From contig CAZBSH010000017.1 of NCBI GenBank assembly GCA_964494645.1, positions 1 to 44,230 on the forward strand: a stretch of 44,230 nt of DNA, given 5' to 3'. Under the pieces are notes generated by a model. That model had not been told where the DNA came from. It worked only from the letters and a program-made list of their open reading frames with translations, and ran no database searches. The translations under genes were made by a program, and so were the position numbers. Origin of the DNA: Christensenella sp964494645. GTDB lineage: Bacteria; Bacillota; Clostridia; Christensenellales; Christensenellaceae. How positions within the stretch are numbered: position 1 is the stretch's first letter; each line of letters begins with the position of its first letter. This document shows, piece by piece, positions 33,207 through 41,008 of this stretch.

Positions 33207-33235
33207 GAGGGGTTCCTCCGGGGTTTGATACCTGT

Positions 33236-33244
33236 ATTATAGCA
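33236..33244 (-). promoter_or_regulatory. Extended -10 promoter of the UroD-family gene
   Basis: Minus strand TGCTATAAT (extended -10). No convincing -35 is seen. Confidence 0.5.
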
Positions 33245-33252
33245 CAAAACAA

Positions 33253-33289
33253 AAAACAGGCATACGCATGTTTGACATATGCCTGTTTT
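33253..33289 (-). terminator. Terminator after the Gfo/Idh/MocA gene
   Basis: AAAACAGGCATA pairs with TATGCCTGTTTT; the minus strand then runs TTTTTTGTTTT. Confidence 0.8.
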
Positions 33290-33302
33290 ATTCTTTGAAT
33301 GA

Positions 33303-34457
33303 CTATAGAGACAGCCACTTCTCCTGCTTGGCGGAATCAACGATCGCCTCGCAAAGTTGCAGTTCGCGCAGACCCGCTTCGAAGGTGGGGAATTCGGGCG
33401 TTGCACCGTTTTTATAGCCTTCGGTACGGATATAGTTATAAAATTTGGTAGCGAATTGCTTGATTGTATCAGGGAAGCCTTCGTTATGACCACCGGGATA
33501 AGAAATCAGCTGTACTGCCTCTTGATGCATCAGCGACGGATCGCGCATCAGGATACGGTTTGCTTCATCACGCTCGCCGATCCACATTTCGTTGGGGCGC
33601 TCTGTATCTATGGCGATGGATTTTTTGCTGCCGTAGATTTCAAACCAGATACGGTTCTTACGTCCTGCGGCAACCTGATTGACCGTCATAGAACCGTGCG
33701 CGCCGTTGCTGAATTTTAAGAGAACGGACGCGTAGTCTTCTGTGGTGATCGGCACATCTGCGTAATCGTCGGGCGTGAGCACTTTGCCTGAATAGGTTTC
33801 TACCGGTTTTAACGGTTTTTTGCGGGTAGGGTAGAAGGTCGCAAAATCTGCACAGACCTTGTCGATTTTGATACCGGTCATAAATTCGACGGAATCCAGC
33901 CAGTGCGAACCGATATCCGCAACAGCGCGGGAATCGCCGCTGAATTTAGGCTCCAGGCGCCAACTGTAATCTGTTTCCTTAAACAGCCAGTCCTGTTGGT
34001 AAGAACCATTGACCGCAAAGATCGTTCCCAGCTCGCCATTTTGTATCATGGCACGTGCTTCGTGGATAACGGGGTAGAAGCGGATATTAAAATGTACCGC
34101 GTTTGCAAGCCCCTTTTCTTTGGCAAGGGCAATCAGTTCCTTTGCCTCTGTGCTGTTCATTGTAAGGGGTTTTTCGCATACGACGTGCTTGCCTGCGAGA
34201 AGAGCTTCTTTTGCCATTTGGAAATGAAAGCTGTTGGGCGAGCAGATATGCACAACGTCGATCTCCGGGTCGGCCAGCAAATCTTGATAGTTTCCATAGC
34301 TTTTGCCGATGGAAAGCTGATCCGCCTTTGCTTTTGCCGTTGCGTCATCGATATCGGCGAGGGCAACAACATCCACAAAGCCCAATCTGCGCAACGCTTC
34401 AATATGTGTAGGTCCGATAAAGCCTGTTCCGATGACACCAGTTCTGATTTTTTCCAT
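33303..34457 (-). CDS. Gfo/Idh/MocA-family NAD(P)-dependent oxidoreductase
   Basis: A sugar or cyclitol dehydrogenase of 384 residues. The Rossmann motif GVIGTGFIG (7-15), the conserved EKP (95-97) with its catalytic lysine, and DIGSHWLDSVEFMTG near 176-190 are visible. Family members oxidise inositol, glucose or glycosides, often at C3. It is 15 bases downstream of the PfkB-like kinase and part of the leftward operon. A role in oxidising the imported sugar is likely; the exact substrate is unknown. Confidence 0.92.
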   Translation of the reverse strand: MEKIRTGVIGTGFIGPTHIEALRRLGFVDVVALADIDDATAKAKADQLSIGKSYGNYQDLLADPEIDVVHICSPNSFHFQMAKEALLAGKHVVCEKPLTMNSTEAKELIALAKEKGLANAVHFNIRFYPVIHEARAMIQNGELGTIFAVNGSYQQDWLFKETDYSWRLEPKFSGDSRAVADIGSHWLDSVEFMTGIKIDKVCADFATFYPTRKKPLKPVETYSGKVLTPDDYADVPITTEDYASVLLKFSNGAHGSMTVNQVAAGRKNRIWFEIYGSKKSIAIDTERPNEMWIGERDEANRILMRDPSLMHQEAVQLISYPGGHNEGFPDTIKQFATKFYNYIRTEGYKNGATPEFPTFEAGLRELQLCEAIVDSAKQEKWLSL

Positions 34458-34472
34458 GATATTGATTCCTTT

Positions 34473-35588
34473 CTAAATTGATTCCCAAGTATTCAGAAAA
34501 TCCGCGAGTTCCTTTGTGTTGGGGCTTTTTGCGTTGCGGACATAATAGCCGGACGCGCCCACGCCACATAAAAGACATTCTTCATGCGGATAATCGTTCA
34601 TCCATCCAAGTACAAAGCCCGAGTTGAATGTATCACCTGCGCCCGTCGTAAGTACAGGGTGCTCACAAAACGGACCTGTAACCTCGGAATAGACGCCGTC
34701 CGCATAACAGCAGGCGCGGTCGACCGGATGGATGACAAGACAATTGATCTTAATATTTTCAGCGAGACTCTCACACAATTCCTTGAGCGGATAAGCCTTA
34801 TAGTCGCTGATTTCTACACCGTACAGTTCCGCGATCTCACATGCTTCTTTTTTATTGAGTCCAAGCGTAACGGGAAATCCCGCTTTTGCAAAATCATTGA
34901 TCAATCCGATTGCTTCTTTGATATCTTCCGTACTTCGTTTCTCCGGATCGGCAAGGTCAAAAAATAATTTTTTATCCTGCGGACGTGTTTTCATACGCGG
35001 GAGCACTTCGGCAAGAAAACCCTGCCAGATAGCGCTCATGCGCGGAAGCATCGTCCAGTTCTCCATGCCAATCAAATCGCTTGCGTCCACGATATCGACG
35101 AAATGGTCGAGTCCGACCTTTTCTTTGATGGCTTCCCACGACACGTTTTTAAAATGCTCAAGCTTGGAAACGATAATTTTACCGTCGTGAAACTCATAGG
35201 CATCGGTATGTCCGGGCTCGGTAAGCCCTATCATCACAGAGCCTTCCGCAAGTTCGTCAAAAACAGGATCGTGCCCGTTTTCGCCCACACAGCCGATGTA
35301 TGTAAGCGCAATATGATGCTTTTTGAGAGCGTTGGCAAAGATTGGACCATTGCCGCCCAGCTTTTTTTGCACTGTAACGATCTCGACGTTGGTTGAGAGA
35401 CCACAGCCGTTTTTTAAGCGTTCGGAGTAAGAGAGTATGGTATCGATGCGCGAAAAATTTGCGGGATCGATACGCTTGTCCACTACATGGACGATTTCAT
35501 CGACAAAACCGTCAAACCCGATGAGCGCTTTTTGCGGCGTGATGCCTGCGGCAAGTTTCAAAGAGAGTTCTTTTTTTGCTTCGTTCAT
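34473..35588 (-). CDS. PfkB-family carbohydrate kinase
   Basis: An ATP-dependent sugar kinase of the ribokinase superfamily, 371 residues, longer than typical ribokinases. The N-terminal GG motif (KLGGNGPIFANAL near 74-86) and the C-terminal anion hole with catalytic Asp (TTGAGDTFNSGF near 316-327) are intact. It lies nine bases after the TIM-barrel isomerase gene. It probably phosphorylates the isomerised or oxidised sugar before aldol cleavage by the DeoC-type enzyme encoded on the other strand. Substrate unknown. Confidence 0.9.
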   Translation of the reverse strand: MNEAKKELSLKLAAGITPQKALIGFDGFVDEIVHVVDKRIDPANFSRIDTILSYSERLKNGCGLSTNVEIVTVQKKLGGNGPIFANALKKHHIALTYIGCVGENGHDPVFDELAEGSVMIGLTEPGHTDAYEFHDGKIIVSKLEHFKNVSWEAIKEKVGLDHFVDIVDASDLIGMENWTMLPRMSAIWQGFLAEVLPRMKTRPQDKKLFFDLADPEKRSTEDIKEAIGLINDFAKAGFPVTLGLNKKEACEIAELYGVEISDYKAYPLKELCESLAENIKINCLVIHPVDRACCYADGVYSEVTGPFCEHPVLTTGAGDTFNSGFVLGWMNDYPHEECLLCGVGASGYYVRNAKSPNTKELADFLNTWESI

Positions 35589-35597
35589 CTCCGACTC

Positions 35598-36509
35598 CTA
35601 GATAAAGTTGCGCATATATCTCTTGGACAGCTCAATGGAGTATAGTCTGTCTTCAAGCGTATCTTCAAATGCGCGGTCTTCCACTTCTATAACAGCATAA
35701 CCTTTGTAGTGGATATCATATAGCGCGGAAATGGTCTTGCCCCAGTCGATGTCACCGAGTCCCGGCAGTTTGGGAGCGTGGTACTCGAGAGGAGTGGCCA
35801 TCATGCCTACATTATTATAACGATCCGCATAGAATTTGACATCTTTGATGTGGAAATGGAAAATCTTGTCCGCGAAGTCGTAGATAGGTTTAATATAATC
35901 CATCTGCGGCCATACCAGATGGGACGGGTCGTAGTTGAGCCCGAAATGTTTGCTGTCAATGATGGAAAACATATCCGTCCAGATGGCAGGTGTGGAGGCT
36001 AAGTTTTTGCCGCCCGGCCATTCATCCATCGAATAGAACATCGCACAGTTTTCGATACCGACTTTTACGTCATTGTCTTCCGCGCATTTGATGATGTCCG
36101 GCCAGATATCCTTGAAAGCTTTCATATTTTCGGAGATGGGCAAGGACGGGTTTTTGCCGATAAAGGTATTCATATTATGAATGCCCAAGATACGCGCGCC
36201 CTCGATGCATTTTTTGATGTGTTCTGCAGCCGCTTTTCCTACCGTCGGATCAGGATCAAGCGGATTGGGGTAATAACCGATCGCAGAAATCTCAACATTT
36301 TTTTCCTTTAGATAATGATTGATATAGTCTGCTTTTTCTGTGGTAAGGGAAGCAACATCAATGTGTGTAACGCCTGCATAACGTCTTTCCGCCTTGCCGA
36401 CGGGCCATGCGCACGCTTCCACGCAATCCATGCCGATCTTACCGGCATAATCAATGAGCTGTTCGAACGAGTAATCAGGTAAAATAGCGCTTACAAATCC
36501 AAGTTTCAT
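35598..36509 (-). CDS. Sugar phosphate isomerase/epimerase (TIM barrel)
   Basis: A 303-residue xylose-isomerase-like barrel. Putative metal ligands are Glu153 (VGIENCAMF), Asp194 and His197 (NYDPSHLVW), His220 (HFHIKD) and Glu275 (AVIEVED). It is the first gene of the leftward catabolic operon, preceded by AAGGAGG. It is not a close copy of the TIM-barrel protein at 13700-14533. Alternatives include an inosose dehydratase/isomerase, a ketose epimerase, or a C-glycoside-cleaving DgpC-like enzyme. Confidence 0.88.
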   Translation of the reverse strand: MKLGFVSAILPDYSFEQLIDYAGKIGMDCVEACAWPVGKAERRYAGVTHIDVASLTTEKADYINHYLKEKNVEISAIGYYPNPLDPDPTVGKAAAEHIKKCIEGARILGIHNMNTFIGKNPSLPISENMKAFKDIWPDIIKCAEDNDVKVGIENCAMFYSMDEWPGGKNLASTPAIWTDMFSIIDSKHFGLNYDPSHLVWPQMDYIKPIYDFADKIFHFHIKDVKFYADRYNNVGMMATPLEYHAPKLPGLGDIDWGKTISALYDIHYKGYAVIEVEDRAFEDTLEDRLYSIELSKRYMRNFI

Positions 36510-36580
36510 AGTTAGATCCTCCTTAAAAATATGAATCTATTCCAAGATTTTGCGATGATACAATTATTTATGCCGCTTTG

Positions 36581-36616
36581 TATGATTTATATGATTTGTA
36601 TTATTTGTATCATAAT
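36581..36616 (-). repeat. Left array: four tandem 9-bp units TATNATTTG
   Basis: TATGATTTA, TATGATTTG, TATTATTTG, TATCATAAT in perfect 9-base phase. They are the reverse complement of the unit at 36802-36873. Confidence 0.8.
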
Positions 36617-36801
36617 AAATGTTCGACACAAAAGCAATAGTTTTTTACAAAAACCTGAAATATTTTCGCTATTCTACTATTATATATAAATCAAACAGAA
36701 AAACAAAGGGATTGATGATAAAAAATGAAAGAGGTATTGCAGATAAGATGAATTCCGTAAAAAGTAAAAAATTTACTTGCATTTTAAAAATAGGGATGAT
36801 A

Positions 36802-36873
36802 CAATACAAACAAATAGAACAAATAATACAAATGATACAAATAAAACATAAATTACAAATATTACATACGTAA
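36802..36873 (+). repeat. Right array: about eight tandem 9-bp units CAAATNATA
   Basis: CAATACAAA, CAAATAGAA, CAAATAATA, CAAATGATA, CAAATAAAA, CATAAATTA, CAAATATTA and CATACGTAA in unbroken 9-base phase; GGGATGATA at 36793-36801 may be a further diverged unit. Confidence 0.85.
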
Positions 36874-37013
36874 GAAATATTTCTGCAACAACTTTAAAAT
36901 CAATGAAAAAACAGAAGCCGCCAAGCGCGGCAGGGTGGTCTATCATCATACAGAAGGGTTCATTATAAGCATTCATATATTGCTAAAAATTTATATTATC
37001 AGGAGGAACAATC

Positions 37014-37745
37014 ATGAAACCTACAAAAAAAGCAAGTGAAATGTCCGTCGCTGAATTGGCGGCATACATCGACCAGTCGGTTTTGAAACCGGAGTTTACA
37101 CAGGATGAGATTCGCAAATATATCCAGGAAGGCATTGACTTTGGATGCATTACCGTTTGCATCAATCCGTCCTCTCTCGATATTGCGGCGGAAATGACAA
37201 AAGGAACAAACACGAAGATATGCGTAGTGTGTGATTTCCCGTTTGGTCTTTCGACCACTGCTTCCAAAGTGATGCAAGCAGAGGAATATTGTAAGAGGGG
37301 CGACGTATTCGAGTTGGATATCGTTGCAAACTATGGATGGTTGCGCAGCGGCATGTATAAAGAAGTGGAAGAAGACATCAAGGCGGTATGCGATGTTTGC
37401 CATAAATATGGTACGGCTGTCAAAGTGATCATCGAAACAGATTCTCTGACGATGGATCAGATCAAAGAAGGCACAAAAGCGGCAGTACGCGCGGGTGCAG
37501 ACTTTATTAAGAGTTCCACGGGCTTCTATACGGGTGGCAAAAGCGAAGGCGCTACGATAGAGGTCGTTCAGGCAATGATGGACGCGGGCGAAGGGAAGAT
37601 CAAAGTAAAAGGCTCCGGCGGTATCCGTGACAGAGAACATTTCCTGAAGCTGATCGACATGGGTATCGACCGTATGGGCGTTGGGTATCGTTCTACACCC
37701 GATGTTCTTGATATCACGATCGAAGAGATAAGAAAACAGAAATAA
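37014..37745 (+). CDS. deoC: Deoxyribose-phosphate aldolase-family protein
   Basis: A class I aldolase of 243 residues. The Schiff-base Lys166 lies in DFIKSSTGF, and the start AAYIDQSVLKPEFT, the VCDFPFG stretch and the KVKGSGGIRD phosphate site are DeoC-like. DeoC splits 2-deoxyribose-5-phosphate to glyceraldehyde-3-phosphate and acetaldehyde; in this setting, with a PfkB kinase and no deoxynucleoside genes, a different deoxy or keto sugar phosphate may be the real substrate. AGGAGG precedes the start. It opens the rightward arm of the divergent catabolic locus. Confidence 0.9.
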   Translation: MKPTKKASEMSVAELAAYIDQSVLKPEFTQDEIRKYIQEGIDFGCITVCINPSSLDIAAEMTKGTNTKICVVCDFPFGLSTTASKVMQAEEYCKRGDVFELDIVANYGWLRSGMYKEVEEDIKAVCDVCHKYGTAVKVIIETDSLTMDQIKEGTKAAVRAGADFIKSSTGFYTGGKSEGATIEVVQAMMDAGEGKIKVKGSGGIRDREHFLKLIDMGIDRMGVGYRSTPDVLDITIEEIRKQK

Positions 37746-37764
37746 CTTTTTCATAATGTTGTAT

Positions 37765-37787
37765 GGTGCGCGCCTTGCGCGCGCGCC
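37765..37787 (+). other. GC-rich intercistronic hairpin after deoC
   Basis: GGTGCGCGC pairs with GCGCGCGCC around a five-base loop; no T-run, so likely an mRNA processing or stability element. Confidence 0.5.
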
Positions 37788-37906
37788 GCGCAACAAAACA
37801 ATGATGTTTGTCCCCGCCACTATGTAAATTCCAGTAAATTATTTAACGATTTCTATAGAAGTAAAATTTAATCAAGTCTTATTATTTTTAAGCGGAGGTA
37901 AAAAAG

Positions 37907-40021
37907 ATGGCTTTTGAACACATTTTTCAACCAATTAAAATCAAGAACGTGGTCGTGCCGAACAGAACGGTGCATGTTCCGACGGATATCAGTTCGGCAA
38001 ACCCGGACGGCGGTGTGAATGACCGCGTGATTCGTTATCATGAAGAGATTGCAAAGGGGGGCACGGGGCTTATCATTGTTGGCGCTTCCACGCCGAACAG
38101 GCACACGGGACGTCCAACGGTAACATGTCTTGCGATCGACGAGGATTATTATATCCCCGGTTTGCACCATCTTGCAAAATCGATGCAAAAGCACGGCGCA
38201 AAATGTGCGGTACAGATCCAGCACCCGGGGCGTCAGGCAGCGTTTCCGCGAAAAGGTCAGATATCCTGTTCTGATATGGTATCCTATCTGCCGGGCAGCG
38301 CAGGTCATGAGGTCGTTTATGCGGGGGACCAAGCACATGGGAAGATCGCTCGCGAAATGACGGTCGAAGAGATATATGAGCTTGCTGAACGCTTTGCGGA
38401 AGCTGCATGGCGCGTAAAGGAAGCCGGTTTCGATTGCGTAGAGCTGCATGCGGCGCACGGTTACATGATCGCACAGTTCATGAGCCCTTCCACAAACACG
38501 AGAAACGACCGCTTTGGCGGAAAATATGAAAATCGTATGCGTTTTATTCTGGAGATCATCAGCAGAATAAAACAAAAGTGTGGCGAAGACTTCCCGATTC
38601 TGGTAAGATATTCCGGTGAGGAATGGAAGTTCGACGGCAGAAAACTGGACGAATCTATAAAGATCGCAAAAACGCTGGAAGAGGCGGGTGTTGCGGCGCT
38701 CGATATCTCGGCCGGTATCTTCGACCTCGCGGAAACGGTTATGGATCCGATGTATTATACGGAAGGATGGAATACATATTCCGCAGAAGCGATCAAAAAG
38801 GCTGTCAATATTCCGGTTATCACGAGTCATACACTGCGTAGCCCCGAATATTGTGATCAGATCATCGCAGAGGGTAAGACAGATATGGTTGGCTTCTCGC
38901 GTCAGCTGCTTGCAGACCCGTATTGGGCGAACAAAGCAAAAGCGGGAGATGTGGACAGCATTCGCAAGTGTATCAGCTGTCTTGTCGGCTGCTGGTCGGA
39001 ATCCCTAATGATCAAGCATGAAATGCGCTGTGCTGTCAATCCGGCGATCGGTGACGAACGCTTCCTGGATATGGGACCGGCTGACAAGAAATTGAAGGTA
39101 GGCATTGTAGGCGGCGGTATCGCAGGGATGGAAGCGGCAAGGATCGCTACGCTGCGCGGGCATGATGTGACGCTTTACGAAAGGGATAGCGAGCTTGGCG
39201 GTATTCTCCGCACATGCTGCATGGTTCCTCCGAAGGGCAAAATGAAATGGTACATGGATTGGATGCGCCGTCAGATGAAAGAACTTGGTGTGAAGATCCA
39301 GATGAACACAGAAGCGACCGTAGATATGCTCAAGGGCTATGATGTTGTGCTTTGCGGTACGGGAAGCAACCCTGTTACGCCGGATATTCCGGGTAAGGAA
39401 AAGGGCGTGAAATTTGAAGACGTGTTGGTATGCGTAAAGAAAAATTGCGAATATTGGCCTGAATGCGGTAAGCGCGAGCCTGCTAAGGTCGGACAGAAGG
39501 TTGTCATTTACGGTAACCACTACGGAGCGACAGACACTGCGGAAGCGCTTGCGTTGCGCGGCAAGGAGATCGTTTATGTGACGCAGGATTCAGAATTTGC
39601 CCCGCACATCGAGAACGTGCATAAGGAAGTGCTGAAGGTGCGTTTTGCCGGCGGAAACGGCGGTGGACTTCCGGAAGAACATCCGATCAAGATACCGGTC
39701 GATGTAAAACTTTCCACAACGCTTCTTGAAGTGAAGGACGGCAGTGTTATTCTGATGGACAATAAGTTCAATAAATATGAAGTTGAGTGTGACACGGTTG
39801 TGTTTGGAGAGTACGAATCCAATACGAAGCTGTATGATGAGCTTGTTGCGGCGGGTGTATTGGTAGCAAACATCGGTGATTCCAGAAAGATCCGTAATGT
39901 ACGCGGCGCAATGACAGATGGCGCTGACGCGGCGCTGATGCTCGGGGATGGATTGTTCATGAACGCGAACAACGTTTTATCGAGCAATTTGCCGATGGAT
40001 GTTGCGAAAATGATGAAATAA
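37907..40021 (+). CDS. Old-yellow-enzyme family FMN/4Fe-4S/FAD oxidoreductase
   Basis: A 704-residue three-cofactor reductase of the 2,4-dienoyl-CoA reductase/enoate reductase type. The N-terminal FMN barrel (1-340) has HAAHGYMIAQFMSPSTNTRND and FGGKYENRMRF; the 4Fe-4S site is Cys355, Cys358, Cys362 and Cys375; the C-terminal FAD/NAD part begins with KVGIVGGGIAGMEAAR near 398. Relatives reduce C=C bonds of enoates, dienoyl-CoA, bile-acid intermediates or isoflavones. It lies in a sugar locus between deoC and the GntR gene. What it reduces here is unknown; GGAGG precedes the start. Confidence 0.92.
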   Translation: MAFEHIFQPIKIKNVVVPNRTVHVPTDISSANPDGGVNDRVIRYHEEIAKGGTGLIIVGASTPNRHTGRPTVTCLAIDEDYYIPGLHHLAKSMQKHGAKCAVQIQHPGRQAAFPRKGQISCSDMVSYLPGSAGHEVVYAGDQAHGKIAREMTVEEIYELAERFAEAAWRVKEAGFDCVELHAAHGYMIAQFMSPSTNTRNDRFGGKYENRMRFILEIISRIKQKCGEDFPILVRYSGEEWKFDGRKLDESIKIAKTLEEAGVAALDISAGIFDLAETVMDPMYYTEGWNTYSAEAIKKAVNIPVITSHTLRSPEYCDQIIAEGKTDMVGFSRQLLADPYWANKAKAGDVDSIRKCISCLVGCWSESLMIKHEMRCAVNPAIGDERFLDMGPADKKLKVGIVGGGIAGMEAARIATLRGHDVTLYERDSELGGILRTCCMVPPKGKMKWYMDWMRRQMKELGVKIQMNTEATVDMLKGYDVVLCGTGSNPVTPDIPGKEKGVKFEDVLVCVKKNCEYWPECGKREPAKVGQKVVIYGNHYGATDTAEALALRGKEIVYVTQDSEFAPHIENVHKEVLKVRFAGGNGGGLPEEHPIKIPVDVKLSTTLLEVKDGSVILMDNKFNKYEVECDTVVFGEYESNTKLYDELVAAGVLVANIGDSRKIRNVRGAMTDGADAALMLGDGLFMNANNVLSSNLPMDVAKMMK

Positions 40022-40062
40022 GAAAAAAAATGATAAAAAGTGTACCAAAATGATGAATTGTG

Positions 40063-40072
40063 TGATACAATA
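40063..40072. promoter_or_regulatory. TGATACAATA element before the gntR-like gene
   Basis: Identical to TGATACAATA at 36797-36806 in the divergent control region and nine of ten bases at 36556-36564. It may be a GntR operator overlapping a -10-like TACAAT. Confidence 0.35.
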
Positions 40073-40107
40073 GAAATCGTGGTACAGGAGTAAGAGGTAA
40101 AGAAGAT

Positions 40108-40884
40108 ATGAGCCCTTTATTTGACGGCGAGATTCAATTTGAGAGCAAGTTGCCACTGCACTACCAGATCATGATGATCATCAAGCGGAATATTGCGTCA
40201 AAGAATATTTTACCAGGCGATAAGCTGCCGACAGAGGAAGAATTTTGCAATACATTCGGTGTAAGCCGTTCCACGGTACGCGCCGCAATCGGCGAGCTGG
40301 AAGAAGAAGGCATGGTGACAAGGGTTCGTGGAAAAGGAACCTTTATATCTAAGACAAAGCTGAAGAGGAAAATGGAACAGGTATACAGCTTTTCCCATCA
40401 AATGGATGCTGCAAACCTTGTTCCGTCCTCACAGCTTATGGAATTCAAAACGATTGCGGCTTCCGACGGATTAATTGATTTATTTGGTTTGGAAGCAAAC
40501 GATCCGGTTTATGAAATTGTACGGCTTAGGATGGCGAATGGAGAACCGCTTCTTCTGGAAACGACATTCTTACCCGTGAAGGTACATCCGACGTTGCGTG
40601 CGGAAATCCTTACGAGCGGATCGCTGTACGATTCATTGCGCGATGAGGCTAAAATTGTTCCGTTTATCGCTGAGGAGACGTATGAAAGCATTGCGTTTGA
40701 AGAGAGCATCTGTAAGATGTTGGAATGTCCTCATCCTACCTGTGGGTTTTATGTAGAGCGCATCACGCGTCAGGAATCGGGCGAGGCGTACGAATTGACG
40801 CAGTCGTTTATGAGAGGGGACAGGTCAAAGATATCCATTACGCTGCAACAGGATATTTATACATTTAATCGGAGTATTGACTGA
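40108..40884 (+). CDS. GntR-family (HutC/UTRA) transcriptional regulator
   Basis: A 258-residue regulator. The N-terminal winged helix (about residues 15-80) has LPTEEEFCNTFGVSRSTVRAAIGEL (in part CNTFGVSRSTVRAAIGEL) and RVRGKGTFIS; the UTRA effector domain (about 100-245) is typical, with EIVRLRMANGEPLLLET and ITRQESGEAYELTQSFMRGD. It lies between the catabolic genes and a transporter and probably represses both until a sugar phosphate binds. The TGATACAA motifs are its candidate sites. Confidence 0.93.
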   Translation: MSPLFDGEIQFESKLPLHYQIMMIIKRNIASKNILPGDKLPTEEEFCNTFGVSRSTVRAAIGELEEEGMVTRVRGKGTFISKTKLKRKMEQVYSFSHQMDAANLVPSSQLMEFKTIAASDGLIDLFGLEANDPVYEIVRLRMANGEPLLLETTFLPVKVHPTLRAEILTSGSLYDSLRDEAKIVPFIAEETYESIAFEESICKMLECPHPTCGFYVERITRQESGEAYELTQSFMRGDRSKISITLQQDIYTFNRSID

Positions 40885-40890
40885 TCGCTA

Positions 40891-40920
40891 TTGACTGGTT
40901 TGCAAAAGATAGCTTACAAT
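40891..40920 (+). promoter_or_regulatory. Promoter of the second sugar-transport operon
   Basis: TTGACT, 18-base spacer, TACAAT; transcription would begin near 40927. Confidence 0.6.
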
Positions 40921-40959
40921 TGAAAAAATAAAAAGAAATAGGATAAAAAGATTTTGAGT

Positions 40960-40979
40960 TTATCCGCATAAGCGGATAA
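40960..40979. promoter_or_regulatory. Palindrome TTATCCGCATAAGCGGATAA in the leader
   Basis: A near-perfect 20-base inverted repeat (8-base arms, 4-base centre) about 30 bases after the predicted transcription start and 29 before the start codon. It could be an operator or an mRNA hairpin; no T-run follows. Confidence 0.5.
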
Positions 40980-41008
40980 TTAACTAATATTTTATGGAGG
41001 AAAGTAAA

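Larger units (their letters stand above)
36510..37013. promoter_or_regulatory. Divergent control region with 9-bp repeat arrays
   Basis: About 500 very AT-rich bases between the leftward catabolic operon and deoC. It contains the two 9-bp repeat arrays and several copies of TGATACAA: 36556-36563, 36797-36804, 36833-36840, and reverse at 36605-36612. A small hairpin GCCGC-CAAGC-GCGGC is at 36919-36933. I could not place convincing -35/-10 pairs for either direction. No credible gene is present. Confidence 0.6.

Noticed and set aside
36619..36976. Small frames across the 9-bp repeat arrays
   Set aside because: Nine bases is a multiple of three, so the arrays stay open by arithmetic; the repeated residues are a by-product of the repeat and no ribosome site is present.
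37868..38830. 320-codon open frame antisense to the old-yellow-enzyme gene
   Set aside because: Shadow of a clearly coding gene; composition is unlike a protein and no start signal is present.
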